Part shown: piece after piece, positions 11,417 to 20,062 of the stretch
Position numbering within the stretch: position 1 is the first letter of the stretch
Layout of the letters: each line of letters begins with the position of its first letter
Source: Elgaria multicarinata webbii
Lineage: Eukaryota > Chordata > Lepidosauria > Squamata > Anguidae
DNA: 64,000 bases
Assembly: GCF_023053635.1 (NCBI RefSeq)
Contig: NC_086182.1
Coordinates: 28,939,501-29,003,500, forward strand
Direction: 5' to 3'
Notes under the pieces: model-generated
The model's database searches: none
The model's input: only the letters and a program-made list of their open reading frames with translations
What the model was told of the DNA's origin: nothing
Made by a program: the position numbers and the translations under genes

Positions 11417-14400
11417 ACATTTTTATACCGCCCAATAGCCGAAGCTCTTAGGGCGGTTCACAAAAATTAAAACCATAATAAAACAACCAACAGGTTAAAA
11501 GCACAAATACAAATTACAGTATAAAAAGCACAACCAGGATAAAACCATGCAGCAAAATTGATATAAGATTAAAATACAGAATTAAAACAGTAAAATTTAA
11601 ATTTAAGTTAAAATTAAGTGTTAAAATACTGAGAGAATAAAAAGGTCTTCAGCTGGAGACGAAAGGAGTACAGTGTAGGCACCAGGCGGAACTCTCTGGG
11701 GAGCTCATTCCACATCCAGGGTGCCACAGCGGAGAAAGCCATCCTCCTAGTAGCCACCTGCCTCACTTCCTTTGGCAGGGGCTCACGGAGAAGGGCCCCT
11801 GTAGATGATCTTAAGGTCCGGGCAGGTACATATGGGAAGAGGCGTTCCTTCAAATAACCTGGCCCCAAACCGTTTAGGGCTTTAAATGTCAATACCAGCA
11901 CTTTGAATTGGGCCCGTTTTCAAATCGTTTTTGAAGTGTTGTATCCCGCTTCGTGTAGATCTGGCCCTGGTTTTCTAAGAATTATACAAAAACTTCAACC
12001 AAAGCAGACCAAACATCCATATAAGATGAAGGCTTTTATGGGTGTGATTCCTAGAAGTTTCAGGGAACACTTTTTCATTTTATTTCTTATATGACAAACC
12101 TGCTAATTTGACTGGCTTGCTTAAACTGGTGGTTTTCGAATTGTGTCCTGGGGAATTCTGGGTTTCCTCTGAAGCTTATCGGGGGTCCCCCAATGCGAAG
12201 TCGAGCAGTGGCAGACAGACAGCCCTAAACGAATAAGTTGGCCATTACCGCACCGTTCACCTCCTGTGGGCAAAAGGAAGGAAAAAGCGTAATCAATTGT
12301 TCTCCATTCCCAATGCAATTTGATACAGAATCTTTGTTTGCTGCAGGGGGAGGGCGTAAGAGGGTGGAAGTCTTACCCCGTCTTCTCCATGGATTGATCA
12401 TTAATTCCTAAGACATGGGAAGAAACAGTTCAAAAGTCCTTCGTTGCCACAGCTGCGTGCGGTGAGCAACAGCAAGACATAATAGCAGTGAGTAGCCGCA
12501 AGTGACGGGAACTGTGAACAGCCATGCGCTGAAGCACACAGGACTATATTGCACACACACGCCAGCTTTTTTGCACACACACCCATTGCTGCTGCGCAAC
12601 TGAATTTGCCCCCAAACTTTGGTGGCGTGATGGCAGCAAGGAAAAAGAAGTTGCTTTTTAAAAAATGTGTGGTGTGTGCTGCTGAAATGGGGCAGCGGCA
12701 AAGAAGGGCTATTTTAAAGCAAAAGACACCCCCCCTTTTTTTTTTTTCATAAACTGCGTGTTTGGCTTTTAAAAGATGGGTTTTTTCTCGCTGCCGTGGC
12801 AACGGCAAAGATGGGGTGGCTGTTGGTAGTGCGGAGTTGGAGGCAATGCAGGCCCCTGACCTGTGAAAGTTGCCCACCCCTAAATTATATCAGTGTTACG
12901 TCCTATTTATGTATTTTATTCCACTTCATTTGGAATACCTTCCACTAACAAAACGTATTGGGGCAGCTTACAATAAAAGAGAAGCAGCCCATAATATATA
13001 TATATATATATATATATATTTAAAAAACCATACCATCTAAATATAGCATCAGAAACGCACAGCAGCATTGGAAATTTCACAAATCTTCAAACTCTTCAGA
13101 TGTCCCATGTTCTGTAGACCACGCAAAGAATGTAAAACTCTTTTAAAAGTTTGGGGGTGGGGAAGGCCTTCGCCTAGTGCCAGTAGGACCACAACGTGGG
13201 AGTTTGGAGATCCGGGTTCTAGTCCCCACTCAGCCATGGAAACCCACTGGGTGACTTTGGGCCAGTCACAGACTCTCAGCCCAACCTACCTCACAGGGTT
13301 GTTGTTGTGGGGATAAAATGGAGAGGAGGAGGATTATGTATGCCGCCTTGGGTTCCTTTGGAGCAGCCTCCCTCAACCTGGGGCACTCCAGATGTGTTGG
13401 ACTGCATCTCCCAGAATGCCCCAGCCTGGGGCATTCTGGGAGTTGTAGTCCAACACATCTGGAGCGCCCCAGGTTGAGGAAGGCTGCTTTGGAGGAAAAA
13501 AGGCGGGATATAAATGCAATAATAATAAATAAATAAATAAACGTAGGTACTAAGTGAGCCGTTGCTCTCTGTTTCATGCATTGCAGCAGCAGCTGTGAAA
13601 TGTCTCAAGCTTGCAGTAACTCACTGGCACTCCTGCTCACTCTTGCTCCTTGTGGAAGCTCACCACAGCAGCTGTTGTAACCAGCAGCAGAGGGCAAGAG
13701 TTTTCATGAACTGATGTACGCAGCGCTAAACTCACTATTAGCGTCTGCTGCTGCTTCTAGAATATAAATATATTTAAGTCCTAGGAAGATTGGTTGTTTA
13801 GTAGTTAACTCACTTGGCCACTAGATGTCAATCTTGCATCATCATCTAGAGCTGTCGGTTTAAAGGAAATTGCCCCTAAATTGTTAATAATCAATAGAAC
13901 AGTCTTCCCTAAATGGATGCCCTCCAGACTACAACTCCCATAATCCTCAGACAACAGCCCTGAGTTGTAGCCTAACACATCTAGAGGATACCTGGGTAAG
14001 GAAGGCTACAATAGGACACCTCTGAAAAAGAAAACTGCTGGAATATAAACAATGTTGTGTTTCAGGGGTCTCAAATTCATCCATTTGTTCAATTTAATTT
14101 CTAGACCAACTATTAGCTAAAGCTCTTGTGATGGTTTAGAAGATAAGACCTGTGAGCGTCATTCTCTGCTTTACGTGCAGTCTGGTTTTTTTGTTTTTGT
14201 TTTCAGTGTTTAGTTTAATCCTAAGATTCCTTGCCACTGTGGCGTAGTGGCTAAAGTGTCAGACTGGGAGTCAGGAGATCCAGGTTCTAGTCCCCACTCG
14301 GCCATGGAAACCCACTGGGTGACTTTGGGCCAGTCACAGACTCTTAGCCCAACCTACCTCACAGGGTTGTTGTTGTGAGGATAACATGGAGAGGAGGAGG

Positions 14401-15272
14401 GTTATGTACGCCGCCTTAGGTCCCTTGGAGGAAAAAAGGCAGATTATAAATGCAATAATACATACATACTTTGTTGTGGAGTTTTAGACAAGGTCCTGTT
14501 GCTCTACGGTTTGACTCTGGTTTATTTTCTCCTCTGCAGATCTGCAACCAAGCCTTGCAAATGCACGGTGGCTATGGCTACCTGAAGGATTATGCCGTGC
14601 AACAGTTTGTGCGAGACATCAGAGTGCACCAGATTTTGGAAGGTAAATGATGGGGATGCTCCCTACAACCTTGCCCTCCACTTGCCTCATTCCCATGACG
14701 TTTGACGGGCCGCTGGAATCCCAGCCACTTTAGCCTGGCTCCCGAGTTCCAGTTCTGATTTGTGTTGAGAGTCAGGTTAATGCGTTAAGTGCCAACGGAA
14801 TCATCCCACAAGCTAATTGCATAATGGCACCACCGTGTTCCTAACTGTGCCCGGAGCTGCCAAACCCTGCTCTTGATGGTGTGACTTGGCACTCGTGCGT
14901 GCTTCGAGTCTTGAGTTAACAACTGCTAATAAAACCTCCTGCTTTAAAAGCCTTGCTGCTATCTGGCAGCAGCTAGTAAAACAGATACTGCCTGCCTCTT
15001 TTCAGCCTTTGGATCCATGAGGACTACACACTTGCTTTCTTTCTCCATATATCAAAAGAAAGAGCAAGAGAAAAAGAAGGACCGCAAGAAACTTGAGACC
15101 CTTAGGATTCTAAATCTTGGACTGGATTCCCCATTTTCACAATGTGTGTGCTAAATAGATATAGTTCCTTTACTTGTTAACAAACATCTCTCTCTCTCTC
15201 TCTCTGTCTTTGGCTGTAGGTACCAATGAAGTGATGAGAATGATTGTGGCCAGGAATTTGTTACAGGCATAG
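3049..15272 (+). CDS. ACAD8: Isobutyryl-CoA dehydrogenase, mitochondrial (11 exons, complete)
   Basis: This FAD enzyme oxidises isobutyryl-CoA to methacrylyl-CoA in valine breakdown in the mitochondrial matrix and passes electrons to ETF. Coding exons are 3049-3151, 5055-5155, 5711-5880, 5960-6069, 7542-7618, 8324-8461, 8629-8764, 8899-8996, 11016-11168, 14540-14642 and 15220-15272. They join in frame into 1242 bp (413 residues plus stop; human has 415). All introns are GT-AG. Residues 1-35 are Arg-rich ([11 protein letters not shown]...), as expected of a mitochondrial presequence. The acyl-CoA dehydrogenase signatures [16 protein letters not shown] and [16 protein letters not shown] are intact. 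The catalytic glutamate is expected in HQILEGTNEVMR and is present, with the motif split by intron 10. No disruption is seen, so the gene looks functional. Start 3049 has a good context (gccATGg) and aligns with the human start. Confidence 0.96.
3130..3591 (+). repeat. 119-bp tandem array spanning the exon 1 donor
   Basis: Units begin at about 3130, 3249, 3368 and 3465, with a fifth partial unit to about 3591. Spacing of the landmark 'cgtctcctgcatagac' is 119, 119 and then 97, the third unit having lost ~22 bp. Each full unit carries a copy of the exon 1 end plus GTAAG and a GCCTGCGCAGGC palindrome. The first unit overlaps ACAD8 coding sequence. Confidence 0.92.
3592..3897. other. ACAD8 intron 1 segment with (GGAA)n
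   Basis: A short GGAA run lies at 3652-3676. The rest is unassigned; no exon is seen. Confidence 0.5.
3898..4062 (-). mobile_element. L2-type LINE 3' end
   Basis: The fragment starts with a (TTTA)n tail and then the diagnostic 'ataccgccgcatagccgaag' block, which is the reverse complement of the family's 3' end. Confidence 0.75.
4146..4650 (-). mobile_element. L2-type LINE 3' end, split by a second copy
   Basis: Minus-strand L2 sequence runs from about 4146 to 4392 and resumes at about 4530 ('aaaggtcttcacctgg') to about 4650. Between them sits an oppositely oriented 3' end (4393-4529), giving a nested insertion. Confidence 0.7.
4393..4529 (+). mobile_element. L2-type LINE 3' end nested in the previous copy
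   Basis: It reads 'gaaccacccagagagcttcg' followed by 'gggcggtataaaaatg' and an (AATA)n tail, the plus-sense 3' terminus. Confidence 0.7.
4651..4860 (-). mobile_element. L3-like LINE scrap and short unnamed repeat
   Basis: The segment 'cccatgttccccagcaactgg' (from about 4668) matches the L3-like LINE seen at 32665 on the minus strand. It is followed by the small 'gtaagccccactgaacacaa' repeat near 4792. Confidence 0.45.
5055..5155 (+). CDS. ACAD8: ACAD8 exon 2
   Basis: It encodes [19 protein letters not shown] then [15 protein letters not shown], nearly identical to human. The acceptor is 'cctag' and the donor AAG|GTGAGA. Confidence 0.96.
5270..5537 (+). mobile_element. CR1 LINE ORF2 C-terminal fragment
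   Basis: It encodes the CR1 tail ([20 protein letters not shown] ... LPREVVGSP). The copy is internally shortened and lies in ACAD8 intron 2. Confidence 0.85.
5711..5880 (+). CDS. ACAD8: ACAD8 exon 3
   Basis: It encodes [18 protein letters not shown] through [18 protein letters not shown] to TTAYISIHN. This is the N-terminal acyl-CoA dehydrogenase domain. The donor is AA|GTGAGT (phase 2). Confidence 0.97.
5960..6069 (+). CDS. ACAD8: ACAD8 exon 4
   Basis: It encodes [18 protein letters not shown] ... ASYCLTEPG, ending within the first acyl-CoA dehydrogenase signature. The donor is G|GTGAGG. Confidence 0.97.
6190..6400 (+). mobile_element. tRNA-derived SINE (MIR-like squamate type)
   Basis: It has a B-box-like 'gggttcaaatccctg' and the body 'aactcacagggttgttatga' shared with the better copies at 13186, 14231 and 42931. 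Confidence 0.7.
6410..6600 (-). mobile_element. MIR SINE
   Basis: Reverse-strand MIR core and 3' region are recognisable: 'acaaccctataaggtaagt' and 'gactgaggctgagaaagag'. It is an old copy. Confidence 0.65.
6700..6772 (+). mobile_element. L2-type LINE 3' terminus
   Basis: It contains 'gagagcttcggctattgggc', the family 3' block, in plus sense. Confidence 0.7.
6899..7350. mobile_element. Fold-back DNA element interrupted by a SINE
   Basis: The left arm (about 6899-6985, 'gtggaggctggtggctct') is complementary to a right arm split between 6988-7062 and 7311-7350 ('agccaccagcctccactgg'). A minus-strand SINE sits in the right arm. A half copy lies at 6592-6692. The family is unknown. Confidence 0.55.
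7063..7310 (-). mobile_element. tRNA-derived SINE (MIR-like squamate type)
   Basis: Nearly full-length reverse copy. The minus strand reads from 'cagtgtggtgtagtagctag' through a B box 'gggttctagtcccc' to the tail at 7063. Confidence 0.85.
7542..7618 (+). CDS. ACAD8: ACAD8 exon 5
   Basis: It encodes [26 protein letters not shown], completing the TEPGSGSD flavin/substrate motif. The donor is AAG|GTACCA. Confidence 0.97.
8324..8461 (+). CDS. ACAD8: ACAD8 exon 6
   Basis: It encodes [20 protein letters not shown] through [16 protein letters not shown] to GKKEKK, the middle beta domain. The exon is 138 bp, phase 0 at both ends. Confidence 0.97.
8629..8764 (+). CDS. ACAD8: ACAD8 exon 7
   Basis: It encodes [18 protein letters not shown] ... 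GLNGGRINI. The acceptor follows a C-rich tract. The donor is G|GTAACG. Confidence 0.97.
8899..8996 (+). CDS. ACAD8: ACAD8 exon 8
   Basis: It encodes [32 protein letters not shown], the start of the C-terminal helical domain. The donor is CAG|GTGAGG. Confidence 0.97.
9229..9720 (-). mobile_element. L2-type LINE 3' fragment with flanking direct repeats
   Basis: The reverse copy starts with a (TTTA)n tail at about 9298 and the 'ataccgccccacagccgaag' block, and extends into the RT C-terminus to about 9720. 'agcccctggtgagggatcat' occurs on both sides (about 9229 and 9721), which looks like a long target duplication of ~24 bp. Confidence 0.7.
9746..9832 (+). mobile_element. L2-type LINE 3' terminus
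   Basis: It reads 'gtaaaccgcccagagagctt' and ends in an (AATA)n tail, immediately after the reverse copy. Confidence 0.75.
9837..9872 (+). mobile_element. tRNA-SINE head only
   Basis: Only the 5' head 'gagccagtgtggtgtagtgg' with its A box remains. Confidence 0.6.
10139..10172. other. Short perfect hairpin
   Basis: ATTCCCTCATTTG and CAAATGAGGGAAT are complementary around an 8-base loop inside ACAD8 intron 8. Function is unknown. Confidence 0.6.
10369..10592 (+). mobile_element. tRNA-derived SINE (MIR-like squamate type)
   Basis: It has the B-box 'gggttctagttcccac', 'ccatggaaacccactgg' and a 3' 'ggattatgtacgccaccttg' block. It ends in a purine-rich tail that runs into the next SINE. Confidence 0.85.
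10594..10855 (-). mobile_element. Sauria-type SINE
   Basis: This is a reverse copy of the lizard tRNA SINE. It shows 'cgtgcaagcactgagtcatt' (tail), 'cggaaggatggaaggctgag' and 'ctgggatcgaactcaggcc' (B-box side). The tRNA head is missing. Sauria SINEs are thought to be mobilised by BovB/RTE LINEs. Confidence 0.85.
11016..11168 (+). CDS. ACAD8: ACAD8 exon 9
   Basis: It encodes [20 protein letters not shown] through [18 protein letters not shown], the C-terminal helical bundle. The exon is 153 bp, phase 0. Confidence 0.97.
11385..11925 (-). mobile_element. L2-type LINE 3' fragment with RT C-terminus
   Basis: It begins with a (GATT)n tail and 'ataccgcccaatagccgaag'. On the minus strand it encodes [20 protein letters not shown] and continues to [17 protein letters not shown]. 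It is one of the better-preserved copies. Confidence 0.85.
11926..12980. other. ACAD8 intron 9, unassigned
   Basis: No exon is seen. An L2-like scrap may lie at 12900-12980. The block 12408-12760 (with 'gcacacacacgccagc') is not a family I recognise. Confidence 0.4.
12986..13020. repeat. (AT)n microsatellite
   Basis: An alternating TA run lies in intron 9. Confidence 0.85.
13186..13540 (+). mobile_element. tRNA-derived SINE interrupted by a hAT MITE
   Basis: The SINE body runs 13186-13363 and resumes at 13495 ('gaaaaaaggcgggatataaa') with an (AATA) tail. The MITE inserted at CTTTGGAG, which is duplicated on both sides. Confidence 0.9.
13364..13486 (-). mobile_element. Palindromic hAT MITE, copy 1
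   Basis: The element is 123 bp and starts CAGCCTCCCTCAACCTGG and ends with the complement. The perfect 8-bp target duplication CTTTGGAG lies at 13356-13363 and 13487-13494. It is almost entirely one hairpin and lacks ~10 central bases present in the other copies. The ZNF143-type motif lies on the minus strand at 13430-13449. Confidence 0.92.
13900..14008. mobile_element. Older hAT MITE relative
   Basis: It starts CAGTCTTCCCTAA and ends GTAAGGAAGGCTA, flanked by CAATAGAA and CAATAGGA (7 of 8 match). It is diverged from the young palindromic copies. Confidence 0.7.
14231..14465 (+). mobile_element. tRNA-derived SINE (full length)
   Basis: It has the head 'ggcgtagtggctaaagtgtc' (A box), the B box 'ggttctagtccccactc', and ends 'gcagattataaatgcaataa'. 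It looks near full-length. Confidence 0.88.
14540..14642 (+). CDS. ACAD8: ACAD8 exon 10
   Basis: It encodes [34 protein letters not shown], the second family signature and the expected catalytic Glu. The donor is G|GTAAAT. Confidence 0.97.
15187..15206. repeat. (CT)n tract before exon 11
   Basis: The CT run forms the polypyrimidine tract of the intron 10 acceptor. Confidence 0.8.
15220..15272 (+). CDS. ACAD8: ACAD8 exon 11 (stop)
   Basis: It encodes [17 protein letters not shown] and TAG at 15270-15272, aligned with human GSNEVMRILISRSLLQE. Confidence 0.97.
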
Positions 15273-16140
15273 TGTCCGGAGCTGGTCTTTAGATTCGATG
15301 CCCTCCAGTAGCTACACGTTGCTTTAGTGGCCGTGGACTGGGAAGAAGAGATGGAGCTGTACTGCGCGATAGCCTTCTTCCTGCCCACCCTCATCTAACT
15401 GAAGCCCTGACGGACACCGCTAGAAAAACACTGTGTTTCCGTGCTGGGCCGTGCCTGGTAAAATTTGCCCCAGCTAGGCAGGGCTAGCCAATCTAAATAG
15501 AACCATTTGTGCTCGAAATCCTGACTTCAGGCCATCTGGTCTGTCCTGCTGCTCTTCTGAAAGAAAGAACACAGTGCTGGTTGGATTTGCCCAGACTGGA
15601 CCTTTGCCAGCACCGTACATTAGCTCCCCAATTAGCCCTGCATCAGAGCTAGGTGCCGTCCGTTGATTGGCTTGGGTACCTGAGCCCCCTGCAAATATAT
15701 ATCTCTCCATTCTGGATTTTGCACAGGTTGGGGCAAAGGGATAATCTTCTCGTTTAATCCACATTTCCTGGAGATTACGCTCTTTCTCCGAAGGAGGGCC
15801 CGTGAAACCACAAAGGCCTTTTAAGCTCTGCCGTTTTCGGCAAGACGTATGTTCTTTTTTTTTAGGTCAAGTGGCAGGAATTGGGGAGGGTGGATCTCTT
15901 TGCTCACAGTCAGGAATTGGGGAGGGTGGATCTCTTTGCCCGCCTCCCATCCCTGTCTTCCCACCTTCCCTTCACACGGCGCGAATGGCTCTTACGATCA
16001 CACCCGTTGGGTCACAGCACAAAAATCTTCTGATGCACAACAATGCAGTAAGGCCACAAATCAGAGGTGCTGATCCAGATTGCTTTTCTTTCCTTGCCTT
16101 TTCGATGCCGGAATCAATAAACGGAGATTTTGACTTTTCT
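15273..16140 (+). other. ACAD8: ACAD8 3' UTR
   Basis: About 870 bp lie from the stop to just past AATAAA at 16116-16121. It contains a 36-bp tandem duplication ('caggaattggggagggtgga' at 15875 and 15911). Confidence 0.7.
16116..16121 (+). terminator. ACAD8: ACAD8 polyadenylation signal
   Basis: AATAAA is followed within ~40 bp by a T/GT-rich stretch (about 16130-16160). Confidence 0.65.
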
Positions 16141-16389
16141 TCCGGTTTTGTTTTGTTTTGCATGGAGCAATCATCTCTGTTAATGACGCAGCCGTCTTTG
16201 CTGCCTCGAGGATGTTATCAGAACTTTCAGACTCTCCAAAACCTAGGGGTTGCGGACAGGAGGCCAGCTCATGCCTGCTTTTCCTCTGTCTTAGATGTCT
16301 TGTTCTGGATTCGAAGGATTTGCACACTTGGAACTGGGTCCCTGGGCCCTCTGTTGTCTTCCCTTTTAGTATGAAGAGCTGAAGTTATA

Positions 16390-16790
16390 ACACTGAAGTT
16401 AGGGTGCCGCCACAAAGAAGGCCCTTTCTTTGTGCAGATGAAAAATAGACTTTTATAGAAGGAATATTGAAAAGGGCCTCTAATGATTTTAAAAACACGG
16501 GCAGGCTGATACAGGGAGAGCGCTCCTTTAGATAATTTGGGCTCTGCGGTGTTTCAGGCATTAAAAGTAAGCAGCATCAACATCTTGAATTGGGCCCGAC
16601 AGCGAACAGAGCTGCTTCAGAGCTGATGTAACATAGCTCCACATTGGCAATCTAACCAGAATTTCAGTGGCTGAATTCTGTACTGGTTGGAGCTGTTTCC
16701 AAGGACCGGCCCCACATATAATGCATTACAGTAATCCAGCCAGGAGACTTCTAGGGCAGGGATCGTTGTAGCTGTGGCAAGTACTACAAT
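16390..16790 (-). mobile_element. L2-type LINE, internal/3' fragment
   Basis: Reverse-strand landmarks include 'cttgaattgggcccgacag' and 'tgcattacagtaatccagcc', typical of the L2 RT-to-3' region. It lies downstream of ACAD8. Confidence 0.65.
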
Positions 16791-17404
16791 AGAACTACAA
16801 GAATGGAGTACTGGGGAGGACTGTGGGACAGTTAAGAGGCGGTTAGAAATGGGGGAGGAGGAGTTAAGCCTGGTCCTGGGAAAAAGGTGCTGTGTTGGTC
16901 AGTGGGAAAGGAAAAAAAACTGGATTTGGAGAGAATGACTTGGGACAGGATGGCCATGAGGCACAAGTACATTGAGAAGCCTGCAGCTAAAGAACGAGCC
17001 AAAGAAAGACATGGATCAGCTGTCTTAAAGAACAAGACACAGACCTTCAATGCCCAGGAAAGCCAGAAAGTAAACTGATACAATAGTTAAAAGGTTTATT
17101 AGAGATTACAGGGATATTAGAATACTTTCAATTATGCGGTTAATTGGCCGTGTTGATCTCTACTGACTGTTGGTTCAAGGAGCAAACCCAATCAACTCAC
17201 CTCCTTCAGGGAGAGTGCAACTCCACTCAGAACTAGTAATATACCAGCTTCCAAGACATGGAAATTCCTTCCCCAGAGTGTCTCCATTTTGTCAAGATTT
17301 CACTTTATTACCCCACAACCCAGAGAGCCAGAATAACAAGATACCGTTGCTGATGGCAAGAAAAGCCGCTGAGATCAAAGAGAATCAACAACCTTGCATT
17401 CCCT
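16791..17404. other. Intergenic, unassigned
   Basis: No exon is seen. A minus-strand AATAAA near 17097 within LTR-like sequence raises the possibility of a degraded LTR, but I see no ends or duplications. Confidence 0.3.
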
Positions 17405-18070
17405 CTCTTGACACAGGTCATCCATTAGGAGCATGGATGACCTGGATGGGGTTGCACTCCCCCTGAAGGAGCAGGTTTGTAGCTTTGGGGTTCTCCTAGA
17501 ACCATCTCTGTCACTTGAGGCTCAGGTGGCCTCGGTGGCATGGAGTGCTTTCTACCAACTCTGGTTGGTGGCCCAGCTATGCCCCTATCTGGACAGGGAT
17601 AACCTGACTTCAGTTGTCCATACTCCGGTAACCTCCAAATTAGATTACTGCAATGCCCTCTACATGGGGCATCCTTTGAAGATGGTTCGGAAGCTGCACT
17701 CCTCCGAGTGCCTACTCCGAGGGAAGCTTGGAGGATGGCAACAAAGGAGAGGGCCTTTTTGGTGGTGCCCCCCACCCCCCGACTGTGGAATGATCTCCCC
17801 GATGAGGCTGTTATCTTTTAGGCACCAGGCATTCAACACCATTTAACAACGCTAAATTTGTTTTTTAACAGACCCCAGAACTGTTGTTTTTAAATGGATA
17901 CTGTTGTTTGTATACTGTTGTTCAAATTATTATCTGCTAGTATCTGTAAATCTGTATACTGTTGTTCTTATGTCTTAAATTTTGTATACTTTCAATGTTT
18001 ACTGTTTTTAACTTTTGTAAACTGCCCAGAGAGTTTCGGCTGTGGGACGGTATATAAATGTAACAAATAA
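17405..18070 (+). mobile_element. L2-type LINE with RT fragment
   Basis: It encodes GVLLEPSLSLEAQVASVAWS and SKLDYCNALYMGHPL, the conserved end of the L2 RT. It then skips to the C-terminal block and the 3' UTR with 'gcccagagagtttcggctgt'. It is internally deleted and lies between ACAD8 and GLB1L2. Confidence 0.88.
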
Positions 18071-18073
18071 ACA

Positions 18074-18183
18074 CATTTGGAAGGCTTCAGATTAGGGAAA
18101 GCTCCATTGGCCATGCTAGCTGGGAAATATGGGTGTTGTAGTCCAACACATCTGGAAGGCATGAGATTAGGGAAAGCTTACAT
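18074..18183. mobile_element. hAT MITE scrap
   Basis: 'tgttgtagtccaacacatct' and two copies of 'gattagggaaagct' match the MITE family ends. Confidence 0.5.
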
Positions 18184-18953
18184 TAGAATAGCCAAGTCCA
18201 AACCTGGACAAAATTTAGATTTCTCCTCCTGCAGTTTCAAGTGGTTTATCAGAAGTTTCGGAGATTCAACATAAGCATTTCCCATCAACACTACTGATCT
18301 TCCTGTACAGAGCGGTTGCAAGACGGTCAAAACCAGTGGCTGTTTTTTCAGTCTTGAAACAGACTTGTTGGGGCTTCTTGTTGGAGTTTGACCTGGGTTG
18401 ATAGTTGTTTGCTCTTGTCAACAACCCCCTGCCAAAAGTATGCCCATTAGTGATGGGATTTGCAGGAGCTTGATCACTCTCGGAGAATGGATCCTTACGT
18501 ATCCAGAATGGCAACACCCATGCACAAGAGGGAAACCCACGTTTTGCAGAAGGAAGGCAAATCTTTAGGAAAGGGTTAACCAAAACACCCCAATGAAGGC
18601 ACGGTATATGCTCAGTGGGCACAGAATACTGACTATTGTGTGGGTGAAGCAGGGGGTGATGCCCACAGTGGAAGCGGGGGATGTAATGGAATATCCTGGA
18701 AAAGCGCATGGCTGGGATCCTGAGTCGAAACACTCCATACTGCAACATTTTGTTGCAGATCCGGTGTTTTACTTATTTGCATGTTTTTTTCAACACTTCA
18801 ACCCTCACTTGCAGTCTGAGCTAGCCTTCACCAGGAAAAAGGTCATCATGAGATTCTGTTGACTGGTTCTCCTGGGCACGAGTCCCATTGAACTCTGCCT
18901 TAGCAAACATGCTTAGCAGGGCTGCACTCTGCTGCAGGGGTGATAGGCTGCCT
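18184..18953. other. Intergenic, unassigned
   Basis: No coding exon or familiar repeat is seen apart from a short 'cccattgaactctgcct' scrap near 18880. Confidence 0.4.
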
Positions 18954-19690
18954 TTGAACATGAGCAGGTTACACTCCTGCAACCACGGCAGGAGGAGAGT
19001 CCCCTGCCCCAGCTGGGTCCGGCTCCCAACTATATGAAGAGTGTGCTACTGCAACCACTCCAGGAGACAGCCCCCTGGCCACAGGCTGAGTGCACTTATG
19101 CAGCCACCCTGAAAGGAAAGTCAACTCTGGCAGGCGTGCCAGCCTTTGAACATGTGCAGAGTGCAGCCACCCCAGGAATTTGCCCCCTGCTCTGACCCAG
19201 CTCATGAGCATGTGTAGAGTGCACTACTGCAACCACTCCAGGAGAGAGCCCCCTGCTCAGCCACCCCAAAAAGAGAGTCAACTCTGGAAGGTGTGCCAAC
19301 CTTTGAACATGTGCAGAGTGCATTACTGCAGCCACCCCAGGAATGAGCTCTCTGCTCTGAACCAGCTCATGAGCATGTGTAGAGTGCACTACTGCAACCA
19401 CTCCAGGAGAGAACCCCCTGTTCAACCCCCCCCAAAACGAGAGTCAACTCTGAAAGGTGTGCCAGCCGCTGAGCATGTGCAGAGTGCACTATGGCACCCA
19501 CTCCAGGAGAGAGCCCCCTGCTGCAACCCAGCTCCTGACCACAGGCCGAGTGCACTTATGCAGCCACCCCGAAAGGAGAGTCAACTCTGGAAGGCGTGCC
19601 AGCCTTTGAACATGTGCAGAGTGCATTACTGCAGCCACCCCGCGAATGAGCCCCTTGCTCAACCCAGCTCCTGAGCATGTGCAGAGCGCA
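18954..19690. repeat. Complex minisatellite upstream of GLB1L2
   Basis: Higher-order units of about 137-166 bp are marked by 'tcaactctgg' at 19121, 19278, 19444 and 19581. They are built from sub-units containing 'gagcatgtgcagagtgca' and 'ccactccaggagagagcccc'. The array ends about 290 bp before the GLB1L2 start codon. ORFs through it on both strands are repeat artefacts. Confidence 0.85.
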
Positions 19691-19979
19691 CGGCTCCGAG
19701 CCCACTTCGCCTCTCGCAGCGCCGTCACGCCCGGCAGCGGGAACAGGTGGGAGAGGACGGAGAGGCGGGGCAGCAAAGAATGACCGACGGACGGCGCCGC
19801 CCAATCGGGCGGGGACGCTGGGTCCCGCCTCCTCCTCCTCCCAGCCCGCCAATGGCGGCGGGCCAAGGGCCCTCCCTCTTCCAATGGGAGGAGCCCGTGT
19901 TGGTAACGGAGCCCCAATGGTGGTGGAAGCCGGAGTCCCTGGTTACGGGGCCGGGGCTGGGCCGGACGTCGTTCCGGCC
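19680..19979 (+). promoter_or_regulatory. GLB1L2: GLB1L2 CpG-rich promoter with four CCAAT boxes
   Basis: CCAAT occurs at 19801, 19849, 19881 and 19914 in a GC-rich block with GGGCGGGG (19807). Spacings are 48, 32 and 33 bp, the last two near three helical turns, a common NF-Y arrangement. No TATA box is evident. Confidence 0.7.
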
Positions 19980-20062
19980 ATGTGGGGCTGCGGGGGACGC
20001 CGGCGCCGGCGCCTGCTATGGGGCTTCTTCGCGCTGCTGTTGACGGCCGTCGTCCTGCGCAG
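19980..20062 (+). CDS. GLB1L2: GLB1L2 exon 1 (start, signal/anchor)
   Basis: It encodes [27 protein letters not shown] plus AG. The length from Met to LRR (28) matches human (29), which is why I chose this ATG. In-frame upstream ATGs exist at 19917 and 19677. The donor is AG|GTGAGA. Confidence 0.88.

Noticed and set aside
14231-14310. tRNA gene candidates with A and B boxes
   Set aside because: The boxes belong to SINE heads; no cloverleaf could be drawn and the SINE body follows directly.
17433-17846. 137-residue ORF as a host gene
   Set aside because: SKLDYCN and flanks are L2 reverse-transcriptase motifs.
19180-19917. Long ORFs on both strands with CRVHYCNHSRREPP-like repeats
   Set aside because: They are translations of the minisatellite; periodicity follows the DNA repeat.
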